From contig NC_051089.1 of NCBI RefSeq assembly GCF_901709675.1, positions 5,002,476 to 5,066,475 of the forward strand: a stretch of DNA of 64,000 nt, in the 5' to 3' direction. The notes under the pieces were generated by a model. The model saw only the letters and a list, made by a program, of their open reading frames with translations. It was not told the origin of the DNA and searched no databases. Origin of the DNA: Syngnathus acus (taxonomy: Eukaryota > Chordata > Actinopteri > Syngnathiformes > Syngnathidae). Shown in pieces: positions 13,393 through 26,300 of this stretch. The translations under genes were made by a program, and so were the position numbers. Every line of letters begins with the position of its first letter. Within the stretch, counting starts at the first letter, position 1.

Positions 13393-15279
13393 CACAAATC
13401 GCGTTAGGGTGTTGCAACAAAGCTAAGGCTACTCACTTTTCCCAACTTACAAACTTCTTTTATCCATCGAGCAAACATTAAAAAAAAAAATGTGAGAAGC
13501 AACAAATCTTGTTCCACATCTCTTCACATCCCAAATGAAAATTTGCAAATGATTTTCTTTGCAAAAATATCCAGTAGCTAATTTACCCATGACTATCCTT
13601 TTCTAGAGATTTTTCATAATATCAGACATGGCCTACTGCCTCCTACAGTAAAACAGTCACACAAAAATATTGTTCCTCCTAATTTTGCTTAACAGGTTGG
13701 AAAACAACAACAACGGGGAAAACAATTAAAGGCGAACACATTTTCCAGAATGTTACATCTCTGTCGGTACAACACATACCTGAATGCACGGCACGCCTAT
13801 CTGCTAATTAAGCCAAATAACAGATTATCAACACTTAAATCCGTGAGCGGGAAGCTGCAGGAGAGTTCTGCATGGTGCGTTCTTCTCTTAATCACTTTGA
13901 AAGGAAGCGTGGCATTCAGCAGGCTGATTGAGTCTCACCACCGACGCGTGATAATCTCTCATTCTAATATCTACGCGATGTCATGGCAGTGTGGCATCGG
14001 TGAGGACATTCAGACATTTAATGATGTTTTATTTACAAATGTGCTCTACAAAAAAAATAGTTAAATGAATACTATGTACTTATTAATAGTGGGTTGAGAA
14101 AAAATAATCGTCAAGCATTAGAAGATAGCCTTCTCTTTACACTTGTAAAGTGTTAAAATATTATGTATTGCCTGCTTGGTTAATGAATTTTTGTTTGTTC
14201 TGGTAACAGATTAGCTTTTTACATAATTTCCTACATCAAAACTGATTTAAAATGTATTATTTTAACTTTGAAACTAAATATAGTATATATATGTCAAATT
14301 ATGAATTTAAACATAAATGTTACTCAATGTTTCAAAAATCATCAAACCGTCACTATTTTGGCCATTTTAATCTGTTGTTCCCCTTTAAGAACTACAAAAT
14401 AAATGCAAAAGTCCATTAGAACAGAAAAAGACAGACAACACCAAGCCTTCATTTTCCACAACATGATTAAAACATAAACAAACAAAAAAACAAGTTACCA
14501 GCATCACTTTCAATGAGCGCTTTGACTTTCAAACTGCTTTGGTGTCCTGTTAAATTACCATATGAGAGGCTATTTACAAGTCTGCAAAAGAAAAGCATGC
14601 ATTTTTTTTCCCACTAGAGTTCAGTCCCGTCCATCGTAGCACTGGAACAAAATGAAAAGGCTGCCTTCGAACTTGTTGCACGCAATTAAGCGCCAGTGAA
14701 AAAGACAGTCGGGGCAGTTTAACATTTCATAGGGGCTGTAATTATTCTTTAACTGTTGGGAAAGTGGCGTCCCCTAGGAGCCAATTACTTGAAAAGCGCT
14801 CATCACACACGAGATATATACAAACAAATCCTTCAAGCACAAAGTAAATGTTTAAACATTAAAAGGGATGAGCAGAGAACGGAATGGGGGGGTGCGTAGC
14901 AATCAGTTTTGGTGGGAGCTAATTACTAATAAGAGCAGCAACCTTGTTGTGTTAGATAATTATGACACCATCTCTCACCTCAAACAACACACAAGACTCA
15001 AGGCTGCCTTGCTGGGGTGTGTTAGTGGGTGCGAGGTGGAGGTGAGGAGGGGGTAGTGTCACATGGACAGCAGAGAAGAGACGACCACAGTAATTGGACA
15101 TTAAACAAGATATTAAACAAGACAGTCAAAACTTTGGCATGATTCGCAAAAATATAGCAGAACCCAGAGTGGAAAATAAACAAAACACACAAAAATATTA
15201 TCATCCATTCTTTTGGGCACATGGTCTAACTCCATGGGTCAAGTTCAACACCTACACAACCTCCACCCTATTTATTTAT

Positions 15280-15380
15280 TTATTTAAAATCAGTTGTGTC
15301 AAATCTCACTTTTAGTATTGGCCGTTGAGAAATGGACGGTGCACCGCAGATGGCCCCATGCCACAGTTTGGACACCCCCG
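15280..15380. mobile_element. Fragment of a hAT-type MITE (one end)
   Basis: CCGCAGATGGCCCC followed by CACAGTTTGGACACCCCCG resembles the terminal region of hAT MITEs whose ends read CAGGGGTGTCCAAACT. Only the right end (to 15380) is recognisable; the left boundary is a guess. Confidence 0.35.
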
Positions 15381-15480
15381 GTTTACAGAACTGTAATGTT
15401 AGCACTGATTAGCATTAGCTAAATGCATTATCAGGTGTTTTTTATTTTCTGCAGAAAAGTGCAATATAAATCCAAAACAT

Positions 15481-15505
15481 TAATATTATTATTATTATTA
15501 TTATT
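15481..15505 (+). repeat. (ATT)n microsatellite
   Basis: About eight ATT units. Confidence 0.9.
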
Positions 15506-16169
15506 GTCCTTGGAGTATGTTGATAATATTGGTGTTATTGGACACAGAGCACAGAGTGACTCCTTTAACTAAAGAATATATGGCAATTTTCTTTCCCACT
15601 TTACGCTACCAATACAAAATTCCCCTACAGTCCTGAAGGTGGTGGTAATTTGAATTACAATGTTGCTGCAAACTATCAAAAGAATATATGTTCTGCTGTG
15701 GTCAAGGGTCAGCACAAAAGATTTTACCCAAATGTTGCTTTGGCTTAAACACGTGCCTGCTACCCTGTGTTAATCGACACAATAAAAACATAAGAGTCAA
15801 TATGAAGTTAAAGAGAGGATAATTCTCAAGTGGTGCAATCACATTAACCTCCACTTACTCTCTTACATGTGCTTGTTTGCTCGTCTCTATCGACCTCTTC
15901 TTTAATGTGCGGCCGCAGCTAAATATGCGCTAATGCCCGGGCAACACCAGGCAACCAATGATATCATTGTAAATCTGCAAATGTAATTTATTCAGCACTC
16001 AGGCGAGCACTCGAGCTAAACGATTATGGCGAGCAAGTCAAGAGCGCTCTGTATGAGATACATATTGATTGGCTTGGAGGTTTTGATTCAATGATGGGGG
16101 CGGGGCTACTTCAACTAACAAGATGAATGTTTTTCAGAGAGGTTATCTATTTGGATTCAAGGGTTATTC

Positions 16170-16220
16170 TTATATATATATATATATACGTATATATATA
16201 TATATATTATATATATATAA
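16170..16220 (+). repeat. (TA)n microsatellite
   Basis: An alternating TA tract broken by one CG and one TATTA step. It is self-complementary and could extrude as a cruciform. Confidence 0.95.
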
Positions 16221-16941
16221 ATTTTTTACCATTACCATTTGTGATCAACCTGCACGAAATGTCACGTGTTCCTTTTGTGCACCGAGGCAGCGTTTCCACT
16301 GCCAAATGCTCACTTAACACTGACTAAGCACGTTAGCCAATAAATTAGCAGTAACGGCATATAAACAAGACTGTGTGGTTGTTGATCAGAAACAAAGCTG
16401 TCTCCAAATCCTATTTGGGCTGAAAGGCGGCCCCGATATGGAAAGCTACCAAAAATAGTGCTAATACAGCTAATAGGATGTTCCACTCTAAATAGAAGGC
16501 TCATGTTAATACCCAGATTTCCATTCACGGATGAAAATTGTAGTTTTAAATTACACATTAATGCTAGAGATTTTTAATAATCATATAAAAAAAAGAGAAG
16601 AAATCCTTCACAGCAACACACACGAACGCCCCCCCTAAAAAAAAAAGAGACTTGTGAAAAGAGCCGCAGCCTCCCTTTGTCAGCCAATTACTATGCAATC
16701 TCTTTCTTATGACTGAATAGCTCACTGTTAGCAAATAATGAAAAGGCAATTATGGCAAAGCTGTGTTCATATTACCCTCTTCATTTTATGCGGGCTGTAA
16801 TTATTGTCAATCCTGGAGGCTTACTCTAGCATGTAAGAGGCAGCAGGGAAGAAAATGGAGTGGGCTGGTGCATGGCAAATTGGAAATGTCACAGCTACCT
16901 ACTTTTTTTTTTTATATATATCAGCACTGCTAGACCTCTTC

Positions 16942-17219
16942 GTGTGTGTGTGTGTGTGCGTGTGTGTGTCCCAGCATGCACTGCCGACGCACGGAGGTGT
17001 CCATTAGCTCACACACGCTCACCACTGGGGTATTTTATTTACACATTACCACAGAAACACACACACACACACAATTGCGCACACACACACAGGAGCAAAT
17101 ACCCATTCACAAAACGATGTGTGTTTTGCAGACTCTTCACCTCAAGCTGTTGAGGCGGCAAATAAATAAATAAAGGCAAGATGAAGCGAGTACACACACA
17201 TACGCGCACACACACACAA
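16942..17219 (+). repeat. Cluster of short GT and CA tracts
   Basis: A GT tract at 16942-16969 is followed by CA tracts at about 17058-17073, 17079-17091 and 17193-17219. With the (GT)36 array at 17513 they alternate strand sense, so they can pair as inverted repeats. Confidence 0.9.
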
Positions 17220-17510
17220 ATTCCTTTTGTCCCCCCCTCCCCAAACCTCCTTGAAAACAATGACTCCCCAAAGACCGCCAGTTTTCTTCCCCTGCCAGCA
17301 AACTGGTGGATATATTCCTTTTGCCTCGGCCCTCATTAGCTGTCTCCATGCTGTTCGGTAATGGGGAGTGGCACATAAATGATTCCCTTTATAGAGTTTG
17401 ATGTGGCACACTGAGAGGACCACAGCCTCCGTATGGACAGCACCCCCACCCACACATACACACCTCCCACACGGCGGATGGAGTGGGCTGGCGTGGGGTG
17501 GCGCGGTTTT

Positions 17511-17512
<2 letters not shown>

Positions 17513-17584
<72 letters not shown>
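17513..17584 (+). repeat. (GT)36 microsatellite
   Basis: Thirty-six perfect GT units. The overlapping 156-codon minus-strand frame with a long HT run is produced by this repeat and is not a gene. Confidence 0.97.
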
Positions 17585-17585
<1 letters not shown>

Positions 17586-19144
17586 GCATGAAAAGCGTCT
17601 GTTGTCGTCCATTTTAATGGGGTGAGGATGACCCTTTAAAAAACAAACTCACTAACACATACTGTATTTATTCAATGCTCGCAGCTAAGTGGCATAAGCA
17701 AAAGTAGATCATTTGTGTCAATAATCCACAAAAGTTGTTTCAAAATTTATCTGAATGAAAAATGAAAAAAAAAAATGCCTCGTGTCGTACAAAATTTCAA
17801 ACGTCATGTGAGACTTGCAGTGGCCACAAAAATAAGAATGAGTGATGATGTAATTGGTGAAATTTTCAGATTTTTTATTTTAACCTCATCTGTAATGGAC
17901 CCTGTGTTCATCTTAAAAATCAAATGTGCCCCAAATGTCCGCAAACTGGATCATTGAAAGGAATATCTCCACTGTAATTTGCTTCTTGTAAAAGTCAACA
18001 GCAGCCTAACATACAATTTCCAAATCAACTCCATTTTAGTAGTTTCCCAAAATACAACAACCTAAAATTGAATATCGGATGATCTAATCATCTTAACAAA
18101 GGTCTAGCGTGAGCGCCTCATGTCGATTAACAGTAACAGGGTTAATGGTGTGTTCCCCTCCATCATCGCCTGTTATTGGCACTCAGTAGTGTTAATTGGA
18201 TGGAGGACGTCATTACCTCCCTTCCGTGCGGCCGAGCGTTTGCAAATTGCCAAACAAACACGCTTTCGTGCGTATTGGAGATCTTCGAGTGTAAATACAA
18301 TCCACCCCCCCACCCCCTAGCGTTTAATAAATGTTTCGGGAGGTTTATTAATGCGCAAATGGATGGAAGCGCCCCCTCCTTACCCAAACGTGCACAGTGG
18401 CGCAGAGCTGTTTAAAGAGAAGAGATTCACAAATCAGTCGGAGTGGAGCTATAAGCCCGTGGCTCTTGTTCTCTCTCACTCTCACTCCGTTTTCCACCAG
18501 GGGAACCAGTGGAAGTGCTTAATTCTTTTCCCTCTCTCGGTCAATGTGTTTGCAATGAGTTCATTACCTGCTCAACCTGCCGTTATGTATGGCGGTAAAT
18601 CAGGTTACCTGCAAAGCAGGTTACACTCGTACAGATTAGGTGAGCCATGATGACCATCGCAGGATAATCACATATCTTTCAAAAACATGCGCTAATTTTT
18701 TTTTCAGAAGGACGAATTGTGCGTATACAAAACTATTCCAATTATTCAAGTGTCTTCCTGTGAATGCAAACAGGATTAAAGTGACAAAGTCGACACACAA
18801 TAAAAAATGGAGGACGTACTTCTGAAGCACAGAAGGACGAGTGGTTCGCTTTATCCCCCCCACACACCCACCTTCCAGTTAATATTAGTTTGATCTCCCC
18901 GTGTGGAGTGAAACAGTTGATTGGCTTGATGTGGTGTTAAAGGAATTTTCGTTTTATGAAATTGTTTCCTCTCTTTATTTTTGGGTTGATTTCAACAAGC
19001 GTTTAAACCGACTGATCTGGATGAATAAAAAGAATGTTGTTTCAAACTGTGTCAGGTTTAACAGAATATTGAGTGCAGTCAGGACCTCTGTGTCGATAAC
19101 CTCTCAATGATCGCTGATCGCGATGAATAGAAGTTGACGTTTCG

Positions 19145-19560
19145 TTGCTTTCTTGTCTGATTTGGAAGAAGTCACGTTTCCATCAAGTCGGCAGACGGTC
19201 CATTTTGGAACCTTCTGTTAAAGGAAGAAAAACGGGAATGTTCGCTGGAATAATTGTGATGGGTGCCTTCACATGTTTGTGCTCCTTCCAGAAATGTTCT
19301 AATGGGTTCAGATCAGTAATCATTTGAGGGTCTTTCAAAACAGTCTGACTTTTTGTATGTTTTCTTCTTTTCCCATCATCTGTGCCTGAGACTAAGCTTC
19401 CTGACATATTTCACTCCAGAATACCTTGACAGTCAAGAGACTTCATTTTATCGTGCAGTTTTAAGACTACTTGCTCCAAAGCAAATCCAATTCTCTTTCA
19501 TGTTTAACAGTAGGTACACTGTGCAGTTTGTATGGGGAAAAAAAGAAATCCTCATTTTGT
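19145..19560 (-). mobile_element. Decayed Tc1/mariner-like transposase fragment
   Basis: Conceptual minus-strand translation across several frames shows pieces resembling Tc1-type transposase: a TVKHxxxxDLLW-like block (about 19470-19515) and DPQMITDLNPLEHFWKEHK (about 19285-19340). The second matches the family signature around the last catalytic acidic residue (SPDLNPIEHLW). Frames are interrupted and no terminal inverted repeats were found. It is an inactive relic; assignment to Tc1 rests on this one motif and is moderate. Confidence 0.5.
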
Positions 19561-19597
19561 AGGTCAATGAAATAACCTGAAAGTGGAATTCTGTGAA

Positions 19598-19665
19598 AAT
19601 GTAAATAAATAAATACAAAAATATATATAAATAAATATAAATAAATACAAATAAATATAAATACA
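19598..19665 (+). repeat. AT-rich (AAATA)-type simple repeat
   Basis: AAATAAATAAATAC-like units alternate with ATATATAA next to the Tc1-like relic. It produces long chance frames on the minus strand. Confidence 0.85.
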
Positions 19666-22429
19666 TTTTGGCACCCATCCTTATTAAAACTCCCTAGACT
19701 CAAACAGCGGCTTTTGTTAGTAAAATTAAGAAATAGCCACCAGGTTGGCACACACTAGCAAATAGCTAATAAAGACGTCCTGCTATCAAACATGACAACT
19801 ACAAACCACTTAAACAGGTGGCCAAAGGTTTGCCATGACAATGACAAATGTTGCTCTCCTCATTCTGAGCCAGTGTACTTTTATTCCTAAGTCAATGTGT
19901 GGTTGCTTAAGCAGAGGGTGGCGTGTAACTGGCATACGGGGGTCTCCAATGTGTTTTGACACTGTCACTACAAGCTATTTGAATTTATGAGGAGACAAGC
20001 TAGCCTACGCGTCCGTGTGAACTCGATCTAACTATGCGGGGTCTCTATTTTTGCCCCGCGTATGATGGACGGCTGCCATCTTGGCTCGATGGCACCCGTG
20101 CGTTATTTAGAGCTGTTGCTCCGTCTCTTTGCCCGTAAGGGAGCGTCGTTTGGGAGGTTCGTGGCTGTAGGGCTTCACACATATGATTGCAAGGCAAACA
20201 TGGCATCTTTTCCCGGGGATCCTTTTATAAACATTGCCTGCAGTGGGGAAGATGGGTTAACGTCTACATTATATTGTAGTTTTAAAATAGCGTTCTGGTG
20301 TCCCTTTTTTGTCATTGCCATTGTTGCATTGCAGATAAAATATATAATATGTTTTTATAGTCCTGGAAACACCAGCTTTGAGGTTAAAAGACACAGGGGC
20401 CTCTGTGGCCTAAAAATAGGACAGGTCTTCAGATGGTGTGCCACAGGCGCACAGGAAGTGCTTTGTTTTCTTTTCTTTTTTTTCATGCTTTTATACCAAT
20501 ATTTAATAAAGCTTTTGGATCCGGTGAACAGGTGGCAGGGCTTAGCTGGACCGTGTGGTACTAAAGCAAACTTCCCCCACCATATTTTAGCATCACAAAG
20601 CAAAATCAACCCGTGACTAAAAAAAAAAAAGTGCTCCTCTTTTCTGCTGTGTAATGCACAAGTGTGCTTGGGGTGCTTTTTTTTTTATATGAAGAGGATA
20701 TTGGCTATGGTGGGAAATAATGAGATGTGACTAAAGTATATTTTCAGGTCTTGATTCTTCAGTTTTAAATCCTGAGAAAGATTTTTTTTTCACACATAAT
20801 GAGAATGACCTCTAGTATCTGCTTCTTCTTAAGTGCAGTGTTAGCACTTTTGCCCCTCTGGATATCAGTGAAAACGGGAACACCATATGTTGTTTACATG
20901 TGTTGTAGTAGCAACAGAGGCAATATTATTGTATTGACGCAGCCTTAAGAAAAACACACCGTCAATCCAAACGACTTAAGTTGTGTTTTGTGTATTTTAA
21001 TATTGGCATGACGCACATGGCCGCTCGCTTCTGGTAACTCAACGCCACCGCTTCGGCGGCCCCACCTGTCTCTTGACGTGGACAGACGAGCTCCGGCTGA
21101 TCCGTCCATCTTCGGTGCAAATACTAACGCTAATGCTAACATTAGCGATAACATCAGCTACTGTTCTCATTCCACCGCCTCGGAAGAAGGCCAGAGTTGA
21201 GAGTCGATAGCATTCTCACGATGATGACCTAGCTTAGTGTGATATGACTGACCGTATTATGTTAATTGCAGAATGCACAGTATCATCAACAGCTGACACG
21301 AGAGTGCCAGGTGGGCAACATTGTGGTTGTTTACGACCTGGAAAATGGCGACAAAGATTCCCAAGTTAAAAAAAAAAGCATACGTATGAGGAACGGGTTA
21401 CTAATCGTATTGCTGTTAAAGGGGCAATAAAAGTTGATATTTTGTCAATACTTCATTTGATAACTTGGTTATTTTTATGTACTGTAGTAATATTAGTCAT
21501 ACTGTTTATACTCGTAATAAAATGTGCAAGTATAGTTCAAGATATTTGATTAAAAATATGTTGTTCGTATGAAGTGTTATTAATTTGCCAGGAAAATTGG
21601 TTCCATGTAAATTTCCATTGGATTCTTGTTCTGTTCTTATTCATTGTGTTTTTAAAGGGGGCCCTTGGTCCTTTTAGCCCCTCCTCTCTCTTGTAATTAC
21701 AGCGTGTTTTTCTTTCGCAACGTGCATACCTAGAATTAGCAAATGAATGTTTTAACCTCGGTGAACCTCGGCAGCGTTGAACGCGCCCGCCTCGACATCA
21801 CATTGCTGCTAATGACCTTTAGCTGTGCCGGCAGCTTTTAAGTGTGATCACTTGAGTGTATGTTTTAAATGCGTTGCCCTCCCCTGCTGGCTGTGCCTCG
21901 GGAGATTACAGTAACGATGGCAATTAGCCCCATCTCATTAGCGAGTGAAACTCCAGAAAGTCACACAAATTAAGGACCTGCTCTAATCTGACAGTCCTGG
22001 AAGTCTTGTGTGCGTCTGTGGACTTTATGTGTGTATGTACGTGCATGTGTGTTGAGCTCCAACCTTAATTACCAGTTTGATGATATACCTCTGCCTACAC
22101 ACACATACACGCTTTTGGAAAAATAGCTTTCAAGTCTGCATAGAAATGCAAAGAGTTTCAATGCGATTTAAAATCTTCCTGTCTTCCTCCAAGACCTGAT
22201 TTCTGTCCATAAAGAAAAAGCATAAACTGAAAGTTGTATAATGATCTCGATGTCATGTTTGGATGAGTACAACTGATGTGAGGAGATTATAACCATGGGT
22301 CATCCTTAATGTAAAGTTTGTGGAAGGACCTATTTACTGCTGCTTTCAACCTTAAATGTTATTTAGAAGTAATCACTAGTATTGTATAATTATTACTTGC
22401 ATTTTAAAGTATTTCTTTGTTTTGTTATG
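19666..22429. other. Intergenic DNA; longest non-irx5 open frame is probably chance
   Basis: A 184-codon plus frame at 20062-20616 has no recognisable domain, no splice context and mixed composition; a frame of this length is expected about once by chance in a window this size. A candidate conserved stretch at 21690-22010 contains TAATTACAG, ATTAGCCCCATCTCATTAGC and GTGATCACTTGA. Confidence 0.5.
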
Positions 22430-22805
22430 TAATGAGGCGAAAGTCGAGGACCCAAATTCAGGGAAGCGTAGCAGGAGTGCAGTTAAAAAATGTAAATTAA
22501 TTTGAAGGAACCAACGCCAAATTTGATAACAAATTTGATAACAAATACCAAAGCAACTAAAATAGGAAAACAACTTAAACGTGTTGAATTGAACAGAACT
22601 GACGTGACATGGACACAGCAAACCAAGCAGAACTGAACCAAAGGAGGGAATTAAATACAAACAAACTGGAACAGGAACACCTGAACAGGACACGAGTTGG
22701 AGGAAGCTGATTGGGTAACACAAGGGATCAGGTAATCGAGCATAGGTGACGGCCACATACAAAAGAAATAGTTCCAAATTAAAACTAAAAAAAATGGATC
22801 ACGAT
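22430..22805 (-). mobile_element. Old LTR copy related to the 51.1-51.6 kb solo LTR
   Basis: The segment shares ordered blocks with the LTR at 51144-51564: TAAATACAA, GGAACACCTGAACAGGACAC versus GAAACACCTGTACAAGACAC, GCTGATTGGGTAACACAAGGGATCAGG versus the same with few changes, and a similar end. It is more diverged and its ends are blurred, so it is the older insertion. The 133-codon minus-strand open frame inside it is not a real gene. Confidence 0.5.
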
Positions 22806-23029
22806 GGCAACCATTTCACACTTAATGGCAATTATGCAGCTACACGTGGTGAATGAAATATTAAAAAGTACAAAATGAAAACCTCTCTGAGTCTATAATC
22901 AAACCAAACCGAGCATTATTATCTTTATGAAGGCAGAATTTTTGATGCAGTTCTTTTATTGGATGTGATTAAATTGGCCAAGTGCACTGTATCAGCTCAT
23001 GTACTGCAGTTTGAACCTTCCTCTTCTGC

Positions 23030-23350
23030 TTGGTCTCATTAGGTCAGGATTAACAGGGGATTATTGTAGCCGCGGGCCAGTCGCTCTTTAACACTAATAT
23101 CTGCACGAGATGCCGCATAATTTCATTTTGAACGCCTCCAATGACTCGAACCGGGCGGGGACGTCTGAGCCTCGTGCAGCTAATCAAGGCAAATAACTCA
23201 GTGATGGCTTTAATAGCGAAAACGCTTGGGCATGTTTATTTATTGTCCCCATAGGAAGGGCAGGAAAAAAAGCAGCTTATTAGTAGCGTAATTGGTTATT
23301 TTTTCTCGGTTGCAAAGTGTATAAACAGGAATTGCCAAAGTTCCCTGATG
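23030..23350. promoter_or_regulatory. Candidate conserved noncoding element
   Basis: Complex repeat-free sequence with GATTAACAGGGGATTATTG, CATAATTTCATTTTG, GCAGCTAATCAAGGC and GTAATTGGTTATT. These are clustered homeodomain- and bHLH-like cores typical of developmental enhancers. This is a composition-based guess. Confidence 0.25.
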
Positions 23351-26300
23351 TAGTCGTCACTGACGGGTAAAAATATCATGTCATTTTTGCATGTTAGCTT
23401 AAATAGCTAATATTGAAAATTAGGCTTCACTTAAATAGGCTTGCCCTGCATTTTTTTTTAGATTTATCCAGTGCTCATTTTTACAATAACTTCTTTATAA
23501 AAGGAAGAATCACTCAAAAGCTTGCAAAAGTGTCAGATGATTTGTGTTGTGTTGTGATTGGTCGATCTGCGTTTTGGGGGCGTGGCTCTAACGGCTCAAT
23601 CGCATAGTTATGCTCTTGCGCAGGTTGTTGTGTATCCGAGAAGTGAGTAAACTTTGATGAATTACTTTGTCGCCTCAAATCAATACGCACTGAAATACGG
23701 GAACGCATTGTCAGAGACTAAATTGCCGTCTGTGTTCAGTTTTTCTTTCTCATTTTGTTTACGTATCTCGCAGAGCAGGCGCCGAGGCCGCACGGCGGAG
23801 GCGTGATCCGGGGTACGCATCACAAGCCGAGCAGCGGGGAAGACTGCTGCCTGCCAAAGTGACACAAAAGTGACTGGTAATGACTACATTGTTCCTTTCT
23901 CTCCAGCCCTTCTTCATTCACGGCAGGCGGGGGGGCACAGTCGTTGAAAAAAAATAATAAAAAGCTGCGGGCGCACAGGCGTCGCTTGGAGAACTTGAGG
24001 AGTTCGTAAAGTTAAAAGCGGCTCTATTCTTTCCCCTCCCACCCCGATACTGTTGTGATGTTTCCCCGGCTCGTCGGAGCACAACGGTGTTGCATTCCAG
24101 GTGAAGTCGTGTGACGGTGACAGGCATCCCGAAGACGTTGAAGCGCAAACAGACCGCTTTCTGAAATGCACTTTTCCCTCCCTCGCATACACACTTTCAA
24201 GAATCATGTTCAACATAGAAAGGCTCCTGCTTTTGCAGGGAGAAAAAAAAATACAGATGGCACCCTACTTAAGATCGTTACGTCCCAGAAGGTTGTTATT
24301 TTGCCAATTATCTGTTGGAGCTTTCCTCAGTGGTGGGGAATAACATATACAACCTCGTACTGTATTTAATTACAGTTTAAGGTGCATTGGCTATCAAGTT
24401 TGGAAAACATTGGGCTATATTAACTGATAGTGTAATTTGTTAGCTTGGTGGAGAAGTGCTGCATCCTTAAGTGAAAATACAATCCATGCGTGCATCGCTT
24501 TTTGTTTTAAGATTCTGACTTATCATCCCATTGCAACGAAATAAAATTGTGAACAGTGGACAGTGGTTTATTTGTACGCGGCACAAAGTGAAGTTTTCAG
24601 CGAGATCTTCAAATATTGTGTACAGTGTGCTTTAATTTTTTGAATATTTTAACAAAGTAACCTACTAACAAACTATTAAGCTATTAAGGACATGAAAAAT
24701 AAAATGTCTTCTATCTAATGTAAAATATAAATTGTTACCTTTAGGTAATACGAGTTATTGTTTTACATCATTTACAAGATGCAAAGAATATCAAAATAAT
24801 ATTTAAATGTAAGAACTATTGTCCCAAATAATACCAATAAAAATGGTTCATACAATATGTCATTTTCCAGAGCTGATCTTCCATCTGTGACGTGACACAC
24901 GCTATTTACCTTTATCAATATTAATGTCAGGCTAAGAAGGAAGCCACGCTGGCACAATCTGCAAATATAATGCCCCCCGCCTTATCAATTCATAGCACAG
25001 GCCCCGGCCTGCTAAACTGTCAGAAAAATCTCAAGTCACACTTAAGTGCGCCCAATAGTGACTATTAAGATGGCTTGACATAACAGGACGCCTGCCAATA
25101 ATTTTACGTAAAGATACGAAGGAACCGCAGTCCAGCCATGAATATTGCATGAATTCCGACACAAAGAGCATGCTAAAAGGATCAAAGTGGAAGGAAGGGG
25201 GGTGGCAGGAGTGGAGGGGGGAGCGGCGTCCATGTTGAACGCATCGAACAATATATGCAAGGCAGCCCCACAGTATAGGTCACATGCAAAAAAGAACCAG
25301 GTCACACTAAAATTGTCCATCAGTCAGACAAGCAGAACTGATTCCGATGCTAAATAATGGTTTAGATATTCAAAAATTCCATATATATGCGAAAGGCTTC
25401 AGTGCACCGTGCGTGAGGGCCTATCGCTACCCAGCCACGCTCCCTTGAGCAAGTTGCCGGGCACACACGCTCACAAAGTGTGTGTACAAAACACTCTTAT
25501 GTTCATCTTAATCACATTTACAGTTGCAATATAATTTTATTACTTAGCTATGATGAACACAATGTAGTTTTAAATAGTGAATATATTAATAAAAATGTAT
25601 TAACAGATTTATTTGTAGAATCACTGTTTCTATTTGTGTTGTATAATTTTTGACAATTTTGCGAGTCTCTGAATTGCTAAACTCATATTTACTTGTAAAG
25701 CCACTGTTACGATGAACTGCTTCACATTTATGTTGCATTTATTCTCGAAAAATGAAACATTTTTGTTGTACTTATTCAGTATTTCACTTTGGTATGTCAA
25801 CCTGTGAGAATAAGTACCCCTTCTCCCATTTTTAGATTCCTAGCCAACAGTTTCTAGACAACGCTGATTCCTAGCTAACTAAAAACCCTTTCACAGCTCG
25901 ATTATAGCGTGATCAACGTTGAGGTTCATTCCTCAAACCTAGTGATCATGTCCAAGCGTCCTTGAGGAAGACAGTGAAGTTTGTTTTCAACTCAAACATT
26001 TGCTTTTAAAACTGGAAAGACTTATTTAGTTGCGTAACGACTCTTCTCAGACGTGACTTACATCTATGATTTTATTGAAAAATGTGTCTATAAAGTGAAA
26101 AATGTCTACAGTAGAGAAGACCACCATCTTCAAAATCAATGCGATGACCTACTTCAGTTCAAAATGGCTGACACCATAAACTATCACTAAAAAGTGTTTC
26201 TTGTATGAAAGCTCAGTTTAATGTTCTTATCTTCCATACCATTTATGCTCCTGAACAATGTTTTTGATGGCAAAATTTACACAAAAAAAGAAAAAAGGCA

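Larger units (their letters stand above)
12941..19144. other. Intergenic DNA rich in microsatellites
   Basis: No gene seen. It contains an RFX-like site (13379), a hAT MITE end (to 15380), ATT, TA and GT/CA arrays, and AT-rich DNA at 14040-14350. A stretch at 15890-16080 with the direct repeat GGGCAACACCAGGCAACC and AT-core motifs could be regulatory. Confidence 0.6.

Noticed and set aside
17142-17612. 156-codon minus-strand frame with a long HT repeat
   Set aside because: It is generated by the (GT)36 microsatellite and neighbouring CA tracts; there is no domain outside the repeat.
22376-22777. 133-codon minus-strand frame
   Set aside because: It lies in an old LTR copy and has no protease, reverse transcriptase or envelope motifs.
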